Shown in pieces: positions 7,139 to 14,441 of a DNA stretch of 64,000 nucleotides. The notes beneath the pieces are model-generated. The model worked only from the letters and a program-made list of their open reading frames with translations. It was not told the DNA's origin and did no database searches. Each line of letters opens with the position of its first letter. Positions within the stretch are counted from its first letter, which is position 1. Source of the DNA: Egicoccus sp. AB-alg6-2 (GTDB lineage Bacteria; Actinomycetota; Nitriliruptoria; Nitriliruptorales; Nitriliruptoraceae); contig NZ_JBGUAY010000006.1 of assembly GCF_041821025.1 (NCBI RefSeq), positions 358,457 through 422,456 on the forward strand, given 5' to 3'. The position numbers were made by a program, and so were the translations under genes.

Positions 7139-7315
7139 TCAGGCGGCACCCACAGGTGCCCGTGCACGGAGCTGGTCGTACGTCATCCCAGCACGCGCCC
7201 AACACGCTTGGCAGACCGGCGCGCCGGGCCGGGCGCACCGGTGGACGCCGGCGAACATCTGGCCCATGTTGGTGACGTACCGGCGACGGTGGCTCTCGGC
7301 ATCCACGTCAGTCAC
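7139..7315 (-). CDS. Small Cys-containing phage protein between portal and MuF genes
   Basis: 58 residues from the GTG at 7315, overlapping the portal stop by 8 bp. The centre HRCARPGAPVCQACWARAG has a C-x7-C-x2-C arrangement that may bind a metal. A small gene here would fill an otherwise empty 200-bp gap in a tightly packed operon. There is no independent support, and an internal ATG near residue 17 is another possible start. Function unknown. Confidence 0.5.
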   Translation of the reverse strand: MTDVDAESHRRRYVTNMGQMFAGVHRCARPGAPVCQACWARAGMTYDQLRARAPVGAA

Positions 7316-8870
7316 CAAACCCGGTCGGGTCCGTCACTGTCACGCCCTCTTCCGCCTGGATGCGGGCCACCTCGTCCTCGAGCGCCTGCCCCTCGAGCTC
7401 CGGCTGCACCATCTGCACCCGCGTCCGGATCGACGCTGCCTGAGCGCGGCGCAGCATCTCGACCGTGGTCGCCTGCTCCTGCGGATCATCGACCAGCGAG
7501 TCGCCCCACCGGATCGCGGGACGGTCCGGCTCTACCGGCGAGCCGTACACGTCACGGTCCAGCACCAGGAGCACCTCGAGCAGGTCCACGGTCTCGGGGG
7601 TCCAGTAGCGTTGCTTGCGGCCGCCGGTCCTGAGCGTCTTTCCCTCACGGATGCGTAGGGCCGACCCGGACTCGGCTCTGCCTTCGATGTGTAGCCCGAA
7701 GGACTGGGGCGAGTAGCCGGCGGTCGAGACGATCCGTTCGACGAGCGCGAACGCGGTGTCGGCGTGGTCTTTGGTGCGGATGGCGAACTGGATCTGCTCG
7801 ATCATCGGCTTGCCGTCGACGGTGGGTTCCATGTCGAGGCCGGTGAAGACCTCTTGGTCGATGTCGAGCGTGGCCCCTTTGCCGCGGCCCTTCGGGGTCA
7901 GCGCGTCCTGGGACACGACCACACGGGCCTGACCGAGCCGGAGGTCACGCATCCACGACGACCACGTCTCGTCGAGGGCGTCCATCAGGCTGTAGGTGCC
8001 GTCGTAGTCGGACCGGCCGTGCAGCGTGTGCCGGTGACGGCGGTTCGGGCGGACGTTGGGGACGTAACGGACGGTCAGCTCGTTGCGGAGCGAGTCGGGC
8101 AGCTCGACGGTGAGGATCTTCGTCGACTCGTCGTAGGTGCGGTCGTCGCCGTCCAGGAGCGCCTCGGTGTGCGGATGCGCGGACATGGCCTCGCGCTTGC
8201 CGAGGGTGTCACGTTCGCCGACGTAGAGGCCGTGGAGGATGACACCAGGTTCGTGACGTTCGAGGTGCCGCCATACCTTGCCGTTTTCGTCGAGGAGGAC
8301 GGTCCAGAACGTCACGGTGGAGAGGCGGCCCCACCGCCACTCAGGGAACGCAGCATCGGCATGGACGACGGTCAACGTGGGCATCGGGAGCCGGTCGCGG
8401 TCGTCCCACACGGCCCGGATGTAGACGCCGCCGAGGGCCGAGCAGACCTCGGCAGCTTCGATCAGTGAGGTGAGGATCCCGCCTTCGTCGACGAGGACGT
8501 CGAGGCGGTCCTGCGTCACGGACGCGGCACGGTTGCCGCCGTCCGCAGCGCCAGGGATCGGAAACCGGAGCTGCTCGGAGAACAGCAGATCAGCGGAGGT
8601 GGACGCGATGTCTGCGGCAATGGGGACATGGATTTGGGTGCGGTTGGGGGCCCGGTCGGCAGCACGGCGTGGCCAGAACCGGACCTTGCCGGGTGCACCT
8701 CCGGCGAAGCCGGGGAGGTGGGAGGACGTGCCGGTCCCGGTGGTGCCGTAGAAGTTGCGGAGCCGATCAACGTCACCTGAGAACCAGGCGTCGGCTTCCT
8801 GCATGTCACGCAGGATGGGCTTCATTGCCTTGGGGGGCCACGGGGCCTTGGGGTCTTCGGGAAGCGGCAT
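7308..8870 (-). CDS. Portal protein (SPP1 gp6-like)
   Basis: 520 residues. The N-terminal half includes FWPRRAADRAPNRTQIHVPI followed by AADIASTSADLLFSE, typical of SPP1-type portals, and GGVYIRAVWDD. The central region carries RHTLHGRSDYDGTYSLMDAL and DETWSSWMRDLRLGQAR, the wing/clip transition seen in this family. The C-terminal third holds a helical crown (EQATTVEMLRRAQAAS). Twelve copies should form the DNA-entry ring at one capsid vertex. It lies downstream of terminase and upstream of MuF. Length is normal. Confidence 0.9.
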   Translation of the reverse strand: MPLPEDPKAPWPPKAMKPILRDMQEADAWFSGDVDRLRNFYGTTGTGTSSHLPGFAGGAPGKVRFWPRRAADRAPNRTQIHVPIAADIASTSADLLFSEQLRFPIPGAADGGNRAASVTQDRLDVLVDEGGILTSLIEAAEVCSALGGVYIRAVWDDRDRLPMPTLTVVHADAAFPEWRWGRLSTVTFWTVLLDENGKVWRHLERHEPGVILHGLYVGERDTLGKREAMSAHPHTEALLDGDDRTYDESTKILTVELPDSLRNELTVRYVPNVRPNRRHRHTLHGRSDYDGTYSLMDALDETWSSWMRDLRLGQARVVVSQDALTPKGRGKGATLDIDQEVFTGLDMEPTVDGKPMIEQIQFAIRTKDHADTAFALVERIVSTAGYSPQSFGLHIEGRAESGSALRIREGKTLRTGGRKQRYWTPETVDLLEVLLVLDRDVYGSPVEPDRPAIRWGDSLVDDPQEQATTVEMLRRAQAASIRTRVQMVQPELEGQALEDEVARIQAEEGVTVTDPTGFGD

Positions 8871-9055
8871 CAGCGAACCAGCCCGTCGTCTTCGGCGTCA
8901 CGCCCGGACGCCAGCCACCCGTCGGCGGTCAGCTCCACGACCGGATCGGCGACGGGGCGGAACCGTGGCGGTGGCGCGGCGAGGCCGGCCTGGACGAGGG
9001 TCTTGCCGGCCAGCGCTTCAATGGCGAGGCGGCGGAGCGCGCGGGTGGTGGTCAT
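8870..9055 (-). CDS. Small phage protein preceding the portal
   Basis: 61 residues starting MTTTRALRRLAIEALAGKTL, with a basic helical N-terminus and an acidic C-terminus. Its stop overlaps the portal start by one base (TGATG), so it is translationally coupled. It is the first gene after the plus-strand insertion at 9099-9887 and lies 20 bases downstream of a motif copy. I cannot assign a role. Confidence 0.6.
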   Translation of the reverse strand: MTTTRALRRLAIEALAGKTLVQAGLAAPPPRFRPVADPVVELTADGWLASGRDAEDDGLVR

Positions 9056-9074
9056 GGGACGAGTCTCGACCCGC

Positions 9075-9089
9075 CTGTGACCCGACTAT
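9075..9089 (-). promoter_or_regulatory. Phage intergenic motif copy 3 (CGGGTCAC core)
   Basis: Minus-strand ATAGTCGGGTCACAG, matching 13 of 15 bases of copies 1 and 2. It lies in the 43-bp gap between the divergent genes starting at 9055 and 9099, ending 20 bases before the leftward start codon. Confidence 0.48.
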
Positions 9090-9098
9090 CGTCCGAGG

Positions 9099-9887
9099 AT
9101 GGACGGCTCTACGCCCCAACCGGGCTTCACGGTGAAGCTGCAGAGGGCCCATTTCCTGCTTTCAGAGCTTCGCGAGGCCATGAACGGCTTCTTCCGTGAG
9201 AGGCCGTACACCCTTGAAGCCGCGGAGGCACCCAACGGGGATCTTGTGACACGCGTCCGAGTGTCGGCCGAACCACCCTTGGAGTGGAGCGCCCTCGCGG
9301 GTGACATCGTGCACAACCTTCGCAGCGCCTTGGACCATGTCGCCTGGGCACTCGTCGCCGAAGAAGGTCAGCCCGACGAGTGGACTTGCTTCCCCATCAC
9401 CGATAAAGAGCGAAGCTTCGGCGACCGCGCACGCAAAGCTCTGAGGGGCGCCCCGGAGGCCAGACAGATGGTTCGTGGCCTTAGTCCCTGGCGGGACGGC
9501 AACGAGGACCTTTGGCTGCTCCACCGGCTCAACATCGTGGACAAGCACCGGCTGCTGCTTGTGGTTGGGTCAGCCAGTACAGGCATCGGCCTTCGGATGA
9601 CCTTCAGAGGGTTCGAGGAGGGTGACAGCCCCATCACGATGGATCCGATCGTCCTGCAGCCCAAGAACATCGAGGTTCCGGTGCTTGACGAAGCAGTGGT
9701 TTTTCGCGTGCTAGCCGAAGCGCGCAAACAGCCTGCCGACTCTCACTTCAGGACAGACCACGATGTGCGATTCGACATCGTATTTGGACTCGACACGCCG
9801 GCTCCTGCCGCGCCCGTCGGCCCCCTGCTCGAGCGCCTCCTCGACGCCACGGAGAAGGCGATCCAACACCTCATGCCGAGGCTATAG
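9099..9887 (+). CDS. Plus-strand cargo (moron) protein of unknown function
   Basis: 262 residues, MDGSTPQPGFTVKLQRAHFL at the start. The segment LAGDIVHNLRSALDHVAWAL is a recurring helix in uncharacterised bacterial proteins and includes invariant-looking Asp, His and Arg. A second conserved-looking stretch is LLHRLNIVDKHRLLLVVGSA. It lies antiparallel between portal and large-terminase genes, with only 3 bp to the terminase stop. Its third codon positions are less GC-biased than its neighbours, suggesting separate acquisition. No signal peptide or membrane segment is apparent. A lysogen-expressed fitness or exclusion role is possible but unproven. Confidence 0.75.
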   Translation: MDGSTPQPGFTVKLQRAHFLLSELREAMNGFFRERPYTLEAAEAPNGDLVTRVRVSAEPPLEWSALAGDIVHNLRSALDHVAWALVAEEGQPDEWTCFPITDKERSFGDRARKALRGAPEARQMVRGLSPWRDGNEDLWLLHRLNIVDKHRLLLVVGSASTGIGLRMTFRGFEEGDSPITMDPIVLQPKNIEVPVLDEAVVFRVLAEARKQPADSHFRTDHDVRFDIVFGLDTPAPAAPVGPLLERLLDATEKAIQHLMPRL

Positions 9888-9890
9888 CGA

Positions 9891-11171
9891 TCAGCTATCG
9901 AGCCAGCGGCGCCAGACCCGCCGCAGCATCCGCACCCCGTAACGCAGGGCGTCGGGGCCGTGGTCGTCCTGCTTCAGCGGCGCGTCTTCGCCGCGGTCTT
10001 GTGCCTTGGGGTCCCAGCTGTAGCCGGCCATCTCGTCGAGCAGTCCCGAGCAGGACCGGTGGATCGTCAGCCGCCTCGCCGCGAGCAGCGATGAGGTTTC
10101 GCGGATGCCGTCCTCGACGGTGTTGTCGGCGGGGGTGACGCCTGACCAGCCGTCGCGGTACAGCTGCCGGATGAAGCTGGCTGCGGACGGGTCAACGAAC
10201 ACCTTGCTGACGTCGGGCGGCATGGCCAGGCCGTCGGCGCCGCCGTCGACCCACGACTGCAGCTTCGTCGCGTACTCCCCGTCGGTGAGCTGACGGCGCT
10301 GCGCCCTCGAATCCCACCGCCACTCCCGCGCGACCACCAGGCCGTCCGTGTGTTCGCCGATCAGGAGGGCGACGAACGGGTTGGTGGTGCCGTAGTCGAC
10401 GGTCAGCCACCAGTCGTGAACGTCGGGCAGCTGGTCGACGACGTGGGAGCTGTCGCCGTCGAGGTCGAGCATGTCGTAGATCGCGCCCTCGGCGGCAACC
10501 CATTCGCCCAAGATGAACCGCCGGTACCACAGCCCGACGAACTCGCGCTCGAGGCTGGCGATGTACGCGGCAGGGAGGTGGGGGTTGTCGTGGAGGGTGA
10601 ACCGGAAGCGGGCGAGGTCGAGCAGCTCGGCGCCGTCACCACCGAGGATCTGGCCGTCACGGTCGATCGTCACCGTCGCACGGTTGAGGTAGTCCTTCAG
10701 CAGCCAGTGCCGCGGGTTGTCCGGGTTGGTGGTCCCGAACAGCCGTGCCCCGTCGATCGATAGGCGGGTGAGCAGCATCGACCAGAACGACTCAGGGACC
10801 GTGGACACCTCGTCGACGTAGGCGCCGACGAGGGTGAGGCCGCGGATCTTCTCCTGGGCCCGTTCGTCGTTGGCTCCGGCGATGTAGATCCGTCGGCCGC
10901 AGACCCAGAGTTCACCGGCGCCGCGGACGAACCGGACACGTTTGCGGCCGAGCATGTCTTGCATCGGGTGGACGACGTTGCGTTCGAGGGTGCGTTCGGT
11001 GCGGCCGGCCATCAGGAGGTTGCCGGGCGGTGCGGTGCGGATGAAGCGGAGCCAGGCGAGGATGGATCCGATGGTTTTGCCGGAGCGGACGGAGCCTTCC
11101 CAGATGTTGAGGCGTGCCGTGGCATGCTGGACGGACGCGAGTTGCTTCCCAACAAGGGGGGCGACGCTCAC
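9891..11171 (-). CDS. terL: Terminase large subunit (PBSX/XtmB type)
   Basis: 426 residues from the GTG at 11171. The ATPase domain shows Walker A GSVRSGKT (about 26-33) and Walker B LVGAYVDE (about 114-121). The RNase H-like nuclease domain has VDYGTTNP, KVFVDPSA and the C-terminal KQDDHGPDALRYG motif with metal-binding acids. It powers DNA translocation into the prohead and cuts the concatemer. The length matches PBSX-like terminases. It shares a GTGA overlap with a short minus-strand frame between it and the small subunit. Confidence 0.92.
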   Translation of the reverse strand: MSVAPLVGKQLASVQHATARLNIWEGSVRSGKTIGSILAWLRFIRTAPPGNLLMAGRTERTLERNVVHPMQDMLGRKRVRFVRGAGELWVCGRRIYIAGANDERAQEKIRGLTLVGAYVDEVSTVPESFWSMLLTRLSIDGARLFGTTNPDNPRHWLLKDYLNRATVTIDRDGQILGGDGAELLDLARFRFTLHDNPHLPAAYIASLEREFVGLWYRRFILGEWVAAEGAIYDMLDLDGDSSHVVDQLPDVHDWWLTVDYGTTNPFVALLIGEHTDGLVVAREWRWDSRAQRRQLTDGEYATKLQSWVDGGADGLAMPPDVSKVFVDPSAASFIRQLYRDGWSGVTPADNTVEDGIRETSSLLAARRLTIHRSCSGLLDEMAGYSWDPKAQDRGEDAPLKQDDHGPDALRYGVRMLRRVWRRWLDS

Positions 11172-11185
11172 GGGAGGAGCCTGCC

Positions 11186-11350
11186 ATGCCAGAGGTCGGC
11201 GAGACGTGTGTGAAGTGCGACACAGTGGTGCGGTCGCGAATCGTGAGTTTGGGCTCGTCGCTTGATAGCGGCTTCGAGGAGACTGCCGTCACTCTGGTGT
11301 GCCGGTGTGATGACCTCGAAGGGCCGCGGACGGCGGCGGACCGGGTGTAG
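11186..11350 (+). CDS. Possible small zinc-knuckle protein between the terminase genes (strand ambiguous)
   Basis: 54 residues from the ATG at 11186, with an AGGAG site upstream. The product MPEVGETCVKCDTVVRSRIV has CxxC and later CRC, and its composition is protein-like. On the opposite strand a 64-codon frame (11168-11362) fits exactly between the terminase genes with GTGA overlaps at both ends, but encodes an Arg/His/Pro-rich sequence typical of a shadow. Third-position GC (about 77% plus versus 66% minus by hand count) favours the plus strand; operon logic favours the minus strand. Confidence 0.4.
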   Translation: MPEVGETCVKCDTVVRSRIVSLGSSLDSGFEETAVTLVCRCDDLEGPRTAADRV

Positions 11351-11358
11351 GCGACGAG

Positions 11359-11853
11359 TCACGGTGAAGCCCCCGTGACGTGGTCGAGCCAGCGATCAAC
11401 ATCCGCCGAGTCGTCATCCCCACGCTCGTCATACTTCAAGATGTCAACCTCAGCCCGCACCAGCTGCGCCACCGCAGCCGCGTACTGCCGCAACGCATCA
11501 CTCGTCGGCTCATCGAACCGCCGCTCGTTGTAATCGTTGTCCTTCCCCCCGAAGCTGAACGCCGTGTGCGGCTCCCCCATCCGATCAATGATCCTGTCGA
11601 TCCGGCCATGCAACTTCGCCAGACGCTCCGCCCGCGCCTCCGCCCCATACGCACGCCGCGTCTCCTGCGCCCTCACCACGCGCGCAAGGTTGGACTGATC
11701 CACGGCCACCCCGGCGGCTCGGGCGATGCGTCCGACGGTTTGTTGGGAGCGGCCGGTTTCGCGGGCGACCTGGCCGTAGCTCTTGCCTTGCTGGACGAGC
11801 TCGAGGATGCGTTGACGTTCGTTGTCGGTCAGTGGGACTCCGCGCTTGCCCAC
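11359..11853 (-). CDS. terS: Terminase small subunit
   Basis: 164 residues. The N-terminal third is a helix-turn-helix of resolvase/transposase type (LTDNERQRILELVQQGKSYG, then VARETGRSQQTVGRIARAAG), as in small terminases that recognise the pac or cos site. Next come a basic coiled-coil helix (RAYGAEARAERLAKLHGRID) for oligomerisation and an acidic tail. It lies immediately before the large subunit. The HTH alone would not be diagnostic; position makes the call. Confidence 0.8.
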   Translation of the reverse strand: MGKRGVPLTDNERQRILELVQQGKSYGQVARETGRSQQTVGRIARAAGVAVDQSNLARVVRAQETRRAYGAEARAERLAKLHGRIDRIIDRMGEPHTAFSFGGKDNDYNERRFDEPTSDALRQYAAAVAQLVRAEVDILKYDERGDDDSADVDRWLDHVTGASP

Positions 11854-11856
11854 ACG

Positions 11857-12054
11857 TCAGCCTGCTTGTCGGCGTAGACGCCGAGCGGTGAGAGCGACGT
11901 GGACGCGGTGGCGGACCGCCTGAGTCGCCCCCCAGACCGTGAGGACGGCCGCGGTTACGAGGGCGAGGACCAGGAGGACACCGGCACACCACGCCAACAG
12001 GTCGAGGGTGAAGGTCGCGCCGTCAAGGGCACGCTGCAACGCACGTGAGATCAT
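11857..12054 (-). CDS. Small single-pass membrane protein
   Basis: 65 residues; a hydrophobic segment LLAWCAGVLLVLALVTAAVL (about residues 19-38) is followed by a basic tail (HRVHVALTARRLRRQAG), predicting an inner-membrane protein with its C-terminus inside. It is the first gene of the leftward packaging segment, 3 bp before the small terminase gene and just downstream of a motif copy. Unknown role. Confidence 0.6.
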   Translation of the reverse strand: MISRALQRALDGATFTLDLLAWCAGVLLVLALVTAAVLTVWGATQAVRHRVHVALTARRLRRQAG

Positions 12055-12072
12055 GCCGGCGAGTGTCGTGCC

Positions 12073-12090
12073 GCACGTGACCCGGACTGC
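12073..12090 (-). promoter_or_regulatory. Phage intergenic motif copy 4 (CGGGTCAC core, diverged flanks)
   Basis: Minus-strand GCAGTCCGGGTCACGTG shares the CCGGGTCAC core with the other three copies. It lies about 20 bases upstream of the start at 12054, the first leftward gene after the plus-strand cargo genes. Confidence 0.42.
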
Positions 12091-12458
12091 TCTTGGTTTC
12101 GAGACAGGCCGGTGCCATGCCTTCGCGGTGGACCAGGCCGTCCGCCTGACTGACCGTGCCTGGTGTTCACGCCGGACAACCGCTCACGCCGCTGCGCGAG
12201 GAGCTGGTGCGTGGGTGCTCGCGTTGTCGGCGTCAGGATGCGACACTGGCCGCGCCTGCGTCCGGCGTTCGCTTCGTGCGTGCATCGGCGGAACGACGTT
12301 GCCAGGCAGCACCCCAGCTCCCATCGGTGGTCATAAGCGTGCGCGCACGCGGACCACGTCCGTAGGAGCCACCTCGCGCTCACGCGCAGCGCCCCCACCT
12401 CGAGGGGCGACAGGGCTTGTGCTGCCTATGGGGCGGCACGTAATCGAAGGACTGGACA
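12091..12458. other. Non-coding gap, no supported gene
   Basis: About 370 bases between the leftward packaging genes and the rightward cargo pair. Short frames exist on both strands but have scrambled composition and no convincing ribosome-binding sites. It probably holds divergent promoters; I recognise no RNA gene or repeat. Confidence 0.5.
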
Positions 12459-12599
12459 ATGCAGGCAGAAGAGTTGATCAGGCTGGTGCTGGCGGAGTTG
12501 CGGCAGCTACGCCGCGCACAGGAAGACCAAACGGTCGCTGTAGGAGGATTGGCTCGAATCCTGAAAGACTTGCAGGCCGAACTCGGCCGTGAGAGGTAG
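12459..12599 (+). CDS. 46-residue coiled-coil protein upstream of the DUF3800 gene
   Basis: Reads MQAEELIRLVLAELRQLRRA and continues helically to RILKDLQAELGRER. The ATG at 12459 has a GAAGGA site. The product is one amphipathic helix pair with heptad-like Leu spacing. It lies 52 bp upstream of the DUF3800 gene in the same direction, suggesting a two-gene cassette in which it could be an antitoxin-like partner or regulator; that role is speculation. Confidence 0.6.
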   Translation: MQAEELIRLVLAELRQLRRAQEDQTVAVGGLARILKDLQAELGRER

Positions 12600-12651
12600 C
12601 CGGGAACGGGCATTATCGCGCCTAGGCTGGTGGCGGGGAAAGGGGAAGGCG

Positions 12652-13440
12652 ATGTCGACGCATCTGTTGCGCGCCTACGTGGACGAAACCGGCGACCGGG
12701 GGATGAAACCCTCTTCGTCGGAGTACTTCGCCTTCGCTGCGGTCCTGTGCCGGGATGCGAACACGACGGTTCTCGGCGAAGCCCTGGCGGATCTCGTCCG
12801 CGAAGCGGGCAAGCCACCCGGTAGCGTCCTCCATTGGTCGAAGAATATGAAGGACCACGCCTTACGCACCTACGCTGCGCAGATTCTGTCCGGCCTGCCG
12901 ATCCGTTTGCTCTTCGTGGTTGTGCCGAAGCGAGCGATCCAACCCAACACCCATCTCGCCCGCTCAACCGTGGGCTATTACAACTTCGCCGCCCGCCTGG
13001 TGCTCGAACGCGTGGGCTACTTCACCGCTTCCCGGCAGCGCATTGAACAGAAGACGGACCCGGCAGCAATCTGCCGGACCAAGGTGACGTTCGCCCGCGT
13101 CAAGGGATTCCGGCCCCGATTGCTGCAGGACTATGTCGGCCTGCTCCGAACCAGGCAGGGCAACGAGGCGTGGAGCAACGGGCTGACTACCAAGGTCGCC
13201 GTGGCGGGGCAGGCGGAATCCCCGCTACTCCAGTGGGCCGACATCGCGGCTGGTGCATTCGACGCCGCCGTCAAACTGGACAGGTACGGCAACCATGAGC
13301 CGGCCTACTTGATGCGCCTGGGACGCCTCATCGATTGCAGCGGCGATGGGCGAATCCTCGGCTACGGCATCAAGTCGCTCGGAGGCGAGGACTACTTGCA
13401 GGCCATGCCTTGGTGGACCGCCGACTGGTGGAAGGGTTGA
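12652..13440 (+). CDS. DUF3800 family protein
   Basis: 262 residues from the ATG at 12652 with a GGGGAAGG site. The N-terminus LLRAYVDETGDRGMKPSSSE carries the Y-x-D-E-[ST]-G-D signature of DUF3800, a family with a predicted RNase H-like fold, followed by YFAFAAVLC. Asp residues near the C-terminus (LLQWADIAAGAFDAAVKLD) are the other expected acidic positions. Members occur in prophages, mobile elements and defence-rich regions, but their activity is not established to my knowledge. It is cargo in opposite orientation to the flanking phage genes, and a large inverted repeat follows immediately. Confidence 0.8.
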   Translation: MSTHLLRAYVDETGDRGMKPSSSEYFAFAAVLCRDANTTVLGEALADLVREAGKPPGSVLHWSKNMKDHALRTYAAQILSGLPIRLLFVVVPKRAIQPNTHLARSTVGYYNFAARLVLERVGYFTASRQRIEQKTDPAAICRTKVTFARVKGFRPRLLQDYVGLLRTRQGNEAWSNGLTTKVAVAGQAESPLLQWADIAAGAFDAAVKLDRYGNHEPAYLMRLGRLIDCSGDGRILGYGIKSLGGEDYLQAMPWWTADWWKG

Positions 13441-13534
13441 AGCCGGCAGGGAAAGGCGGGTCACAATCAAGCCACCTGCGGGGCGGCCGGCTCAGTTGCC
13501 CGAGCGTGCGGACCCCCGCCCTTCCCTACCGGCT
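13441..13534. repeat. Imperfect inverted repeat (22-24 bp arms) after the DUF3800 gene
   Basis: Left arm 13441-13462 starts AGCCGGCAGGGAAAGGCGGG right after the DUF3800 stop; right arm 13511-13534 reads GACCCCCGCCCTTCCCTACC then GGCT, its near-complement with two mismatches and a two-base difference. The spacer is 48 bases. It lies between convergent transcription units, so a bidirectional terminator is plausible; the size also fits the scar or boundary of an inserted cassette. Confidence 0.65.
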
Positions 13535-13621
13535 TCCGGTCTGCTAACGAGGCTAGCGACCGGGCTGGGAATGTCAACGATGCGATGCCGGCATGTACAC
13601 CGTCCCGGCCGATAACCGTCA

Positions 13622-13954
13622 CTACTCGCTGCGTGGCCTGTCGAGCCACTCGTCGAGCGACCCCGGGTCCGACTGCTCCCGCTCCCCGAACGGCACGTAG
13701 GGCTTCCCAGCCTGCGCGTCCATCTGATCCTGAATCGCCCGCACCATCCCCTTCTGCGCCGTCGCCGCCACATTCGCCAACTGCGCCAGCAACACCGCCG
13801 CATCCACACGCGACCGCGGTGACCCGTCCTCCAACGCCCGCTGTGTCTGCTTCGACAGCCGCCGGACCGTCACTGCCAGCTCCTTCTCGCGGCGGCGCAG
13901 CTTCGCCTCCTCCGGATGGGGCGGCAGATCAGTCGGGATGTCGTTCGGGTTCAT
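13622..13954 (-). CDS. Hypothetical phage early protein
   Basis: 110 residues, MNPNDIPTDLPPHPEEAKLR at the start, then a basic coiled-coil region (REKELAVTVRRLSKQTQRAL) and helix VLLAQLANVAATAQKGMVRA. Last gene of the leftward early operon, coupled to its neighbour by an ATGA overlap. Helical and charged; it could be a packaging or DNA-binding accessory. Not recognised. Confidence 0.65.
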   Translation of the reverse strand: MNPNDIPTDLPPHPEEAKLRRREKELAVTVRRLSKQTQRALEDGSPRSRVDAAVLLAQLANVAATAQKGMVRAIQDQMDAQAGKPYVPFGEREQSDPGSLDEWLDRPRSE

Positions 13955-14256
13955 GCGGGCCTCCTCGCACGCAGATCAGCGATGTAGCGGGCATTCGCCC
14001 TCGTGCACCGGGCGCAGGCGCAGCCCTGATGCTTGTAGCCGTTCCTGGTTCCGTGCCGGACGTCCCCCGCCGACAGCCGACACGCACGGTCGCCCCGGCC
14101 ACCACAGCCGCACGGCGTGCGGAGTTTCGGGACGACACGGTGGGCGAACGCCTCTGCCGACGGCCGGTCCCACGCCTCCGACTGCACCAGCACCGCGACC
14201 ATCCGGCCTACCGGGTCGTCCGGCACATCGAGCTCGAGCTGCACCGCGGCGCTCAC
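13951..14256 (-). CDS. Hypothetical phage protein with Cys-rich C-terminus
   Basis: 101 residues from a GTG at 14256 that overlaps the previous stop (GTGA); an upstream extension would run through the neighbouring gene. It starts VSAAVQLELDVPDDPVGRMV. The C-terminal HGTRNGYKHQGCACARCTRA with CxCxxC and a basic end resembles a small zinc knuckle seen in many actinophage early proteins. Unknown role, possibly nucleic-acid binding. Confidence 0.6.
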   Translation of the reverse strand: MSAAVQLELDVPDDPVGRMVAVLVQSEAWDRPSAEAFAHRVVPKLRTPCGCGGRGDRACRLSAGDVRHGTRNGYKHQGCACARCTRANARYIADLRARRPA

Positions 14257-14438
14257 GGCACGTCCAGACGGTCGAACCGGGCGTGCGGCATCGACGTCAG
14301 GTGCCACGACCCGCACCCGCACCGGTAGATCCGGCCCTCCTGACGCCACCCGTAACCGTCTTCTGCAGCGGTCTGGCAGGACCGCTTCGCGGCCTTGGCT
14401 TCGTGCTTGGTCGCGTAGCCGATCTTCGAGCACGACAT
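14253..14438 (-). CDS. Small zinc-finger-like phage protein
   Basis: 61 residues, MSCSKIGYATKHEAKAAKRS, then YRCGCGSWHLTS. The C-x-C-x3-H knuckle preceded by a basic helix is a recurrent actinophage early-protein type that probably binds nucleic acid. It starts 3 bp after the helicase-loader stop. Confidence 0.65.
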   Translation of the reverse strand: MSCSKIGYATKHEAKAAKRSCQTAAEDGYGWRQEGRIYRCGCGSWHLTSMPHARFDRLDVP

Positions 14439-14441
14439 CGG

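Noticed and set aside
12156..12365. Plus-strand frame of 69 codons in the 12.1-12.4 kb gap
   Set aside because: No ribosome-binding site and an Arg/Pro/Ala composition without pattern; the minus-strand frame over it is no better.
12545..12575. GGATTGGCTCGAATCC, resembling a tRNA T arm
   Set aside because: No acceptor, anticodon or D arm can be built around it, and it lies inside a small helical protein gene.
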